From SSC3 sp035477015 (GTDB taxonomy: Bacteria > Actinomycetota > Actinomycetes > Propionibacteriales > Nocardioidaceae), in assembly GCA_035477015.1 (NCBI GenBank), contig DATILB010000319.1, positions 1 to 24,555 of the forward strand: a stretch of 24,555 nt of DNA, read 5' to 3'. Positions 23,940 to 24,555 of the stretch are shown here, piece after piece. Made by a program: the position numbers and the translations under genes. The first letter of the stretch is position 1. Each line of letters begins with the position of its first letter. The notes under the pieces are model-generated. The model did no database searches. It had not been told where the DNA came from and saw nothing but the letters and a program-made list of their open reading frames with translations.

Positions 23940-24555
23940 CTACTCGCTGGCAGCGAGGGTGACTCCCAGGGCGACCATCATTCCCCCACCGGTGGCACTG
24001 AGCGTGTCTAGCCGATGCGGCTTGCGGGCGAACCAGTCCCGCGCCTTCCCCGCACCGAGCGCCCACAGGCTGTCAGAACAGGCCGCCATGATCCCGAACA
24101 CGACGCCCAGGACAGCCAGCTGCAGCGCTGGCGAGCCGGACTCGCTGGTGAACTGGGGCAAGAAGGCTGCGAAGAAGACGATCGTCTTGGGGTTCGTGAC
24201 CCCGACGATGAAACCGGTTCGTACCGCGTGTCCGCGCGCGGCGGACGTCTGACCGGAGTTCTCCAGAGCGATCCGTGCGTCGGCCCGGTGCCGGATGGCC
24301 GAGACGCCCAGCCAGACGACGTACGCCGCGCCGACCAGCTTGAGCACGGTGTACGCCGCAGCGCTGGCTGCCACGATCGCGCCCAGACCCAGCGCCACGA
24401 AGGCGACCTGAACGACGAGGCCGAGCGCGTTGCCCACGACCGAGAGCAACGCCTCGCGCCGGCCGACAGTGAGCGCCCGACCGATCGTGAACAGAAGGCT
24501 CGGCCCCGGCACCTGGATGAACAGGATGGAGGCGATCAGAAAGGCGAGCCACTGG
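23940..24555 (-). CDS. LysE/RhtB-family exporter (N-terminus cut by window edge)
   Basis: About 204 residues are visible, in a frame open to the right edge. The first visible residues (WLAFLIASILFIQVPGPSLLF) contain the N-terminal PGP motif of LysE/RhtB amino-acid exporters, so only a few residues are missing. The GTG at 24512 inside that motif is unlikely to be the true start. The second conserved region GFIVGVTNPKTIVFFAAFLPQF is present. Six hydrophobic segments are expected. Members export lysine, threonine, homoserine or other amino acids; the substrate is unknown here. It converges with vapC. Confidence 0.88.
   Translation of the reverse strand, partial: QWLAFLIASILFIQVPGPSLLFTIGRALTVGRREALLSVVGNALGLVVQVAFVALGLGAIVAASAAAYTVLKLVGAAYVVWLGVSAIRHRADARIALENSGQTSAARGHAVRTGFIVGVTNPKTIVFFAAFLPQFTSESGSPALQLAVLGVVFGIMAACSDSLWALGAGKARDWFARKPHRLDTLSATGGGMMVALGVTLAASE

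Overview
This is a high-GC window with many GTG starts and tightly overlapping genes. It reads as a chromosomal segment of an actinobacterium, most likely Nocardioides-like (Propionibacteriales). The genus is an inference. It rests on RbpA, a separate Lnt/Ppm1 pair, actinobacterial promoter types (a sigma-R-like site and several leaderless starts) and lipoprotein and cell-wall genes of actinobacterial type. I see no rRNA, tRNA, CRISPR array, insertion sequence or prophage.

Region 1 (1-6387) is a lysine catabolic locus of the type known from lysine-fermenting anaerobes. kamA (lysine 2,3-aminomutase, cut by the left edge) runs leftward. Diverging from it are kdd (3,5-diaminohexanoate dehydrogenase), a YtcJ-like amidohydrolase, kamD and kamE (lysine 5,6-aminomutase alpha and beta) and kal (3-aminobutyryl-CoA ammonia lyase). 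The last four overlap by 1-4 bases. The steps L-lysine to beta-lysine to 3,5-diaminohexanoate to 5-amino-3-oxohexanoate, and the later deamination of 3-aminobutyryl-CoA, are covered. The cleavage enzyme Kce is not in the window.

Region 2 (6388-6868) is non-coding. It holds a terminator hairpin, a second strong inverted repeat, a potentially multibranched RNA fold and a plausible promoter.

Region 3 (6869-12793) is envelope and transcription housekeeping: lnt-ppm1-fxsA (overlapping, rightward), then rbpA leftward behind an exact GGAAT-N18-GTT sigma-R-type promoter, an Atg22-like MFS transporter coupled to a glycerophosphodiester phosphodiesterase, and a small zinc-ribbon protein.

Region 4 (12810-18677) holds a MurA-family enolpyruvyl transferase fused to an N-terminal XRE helix-turn-helix. 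A perfect palindrome lies between the predicted -35 and -10 of its own leaderless promoter. Then come a secreted SGNH esterase, a two-META-domain lipoprotein, a zinc alcohol dehydrogenase overlapping a secreted L,D-transpeptidase-like protein, and an acyl-CoA thioesterase-like protein.

Region 5 (18685-24555) holds an SDR oxidoreductase divergent from a compact set encoding an AraC-type regulator, a VOC protein, a PNPOx-like protein and a short UvrA-like ABC ATPase, which looks like a drug- or stress-resistance unit. A VapBC toxin-antitoxin pair follows, with three GGTGTA repeats at exact 11-bp spacing over its start. A LysE-type exporter is cut by the right edge.

The strongest leads are the self-operator arrangement of the XRE-MurA fusion, the VapBC repeats, the sigma-R site of rbpA, the unexplained structured RNA before lnt, and the actinobacterial version of the lysine pathway with its embedded amidohydrolase.
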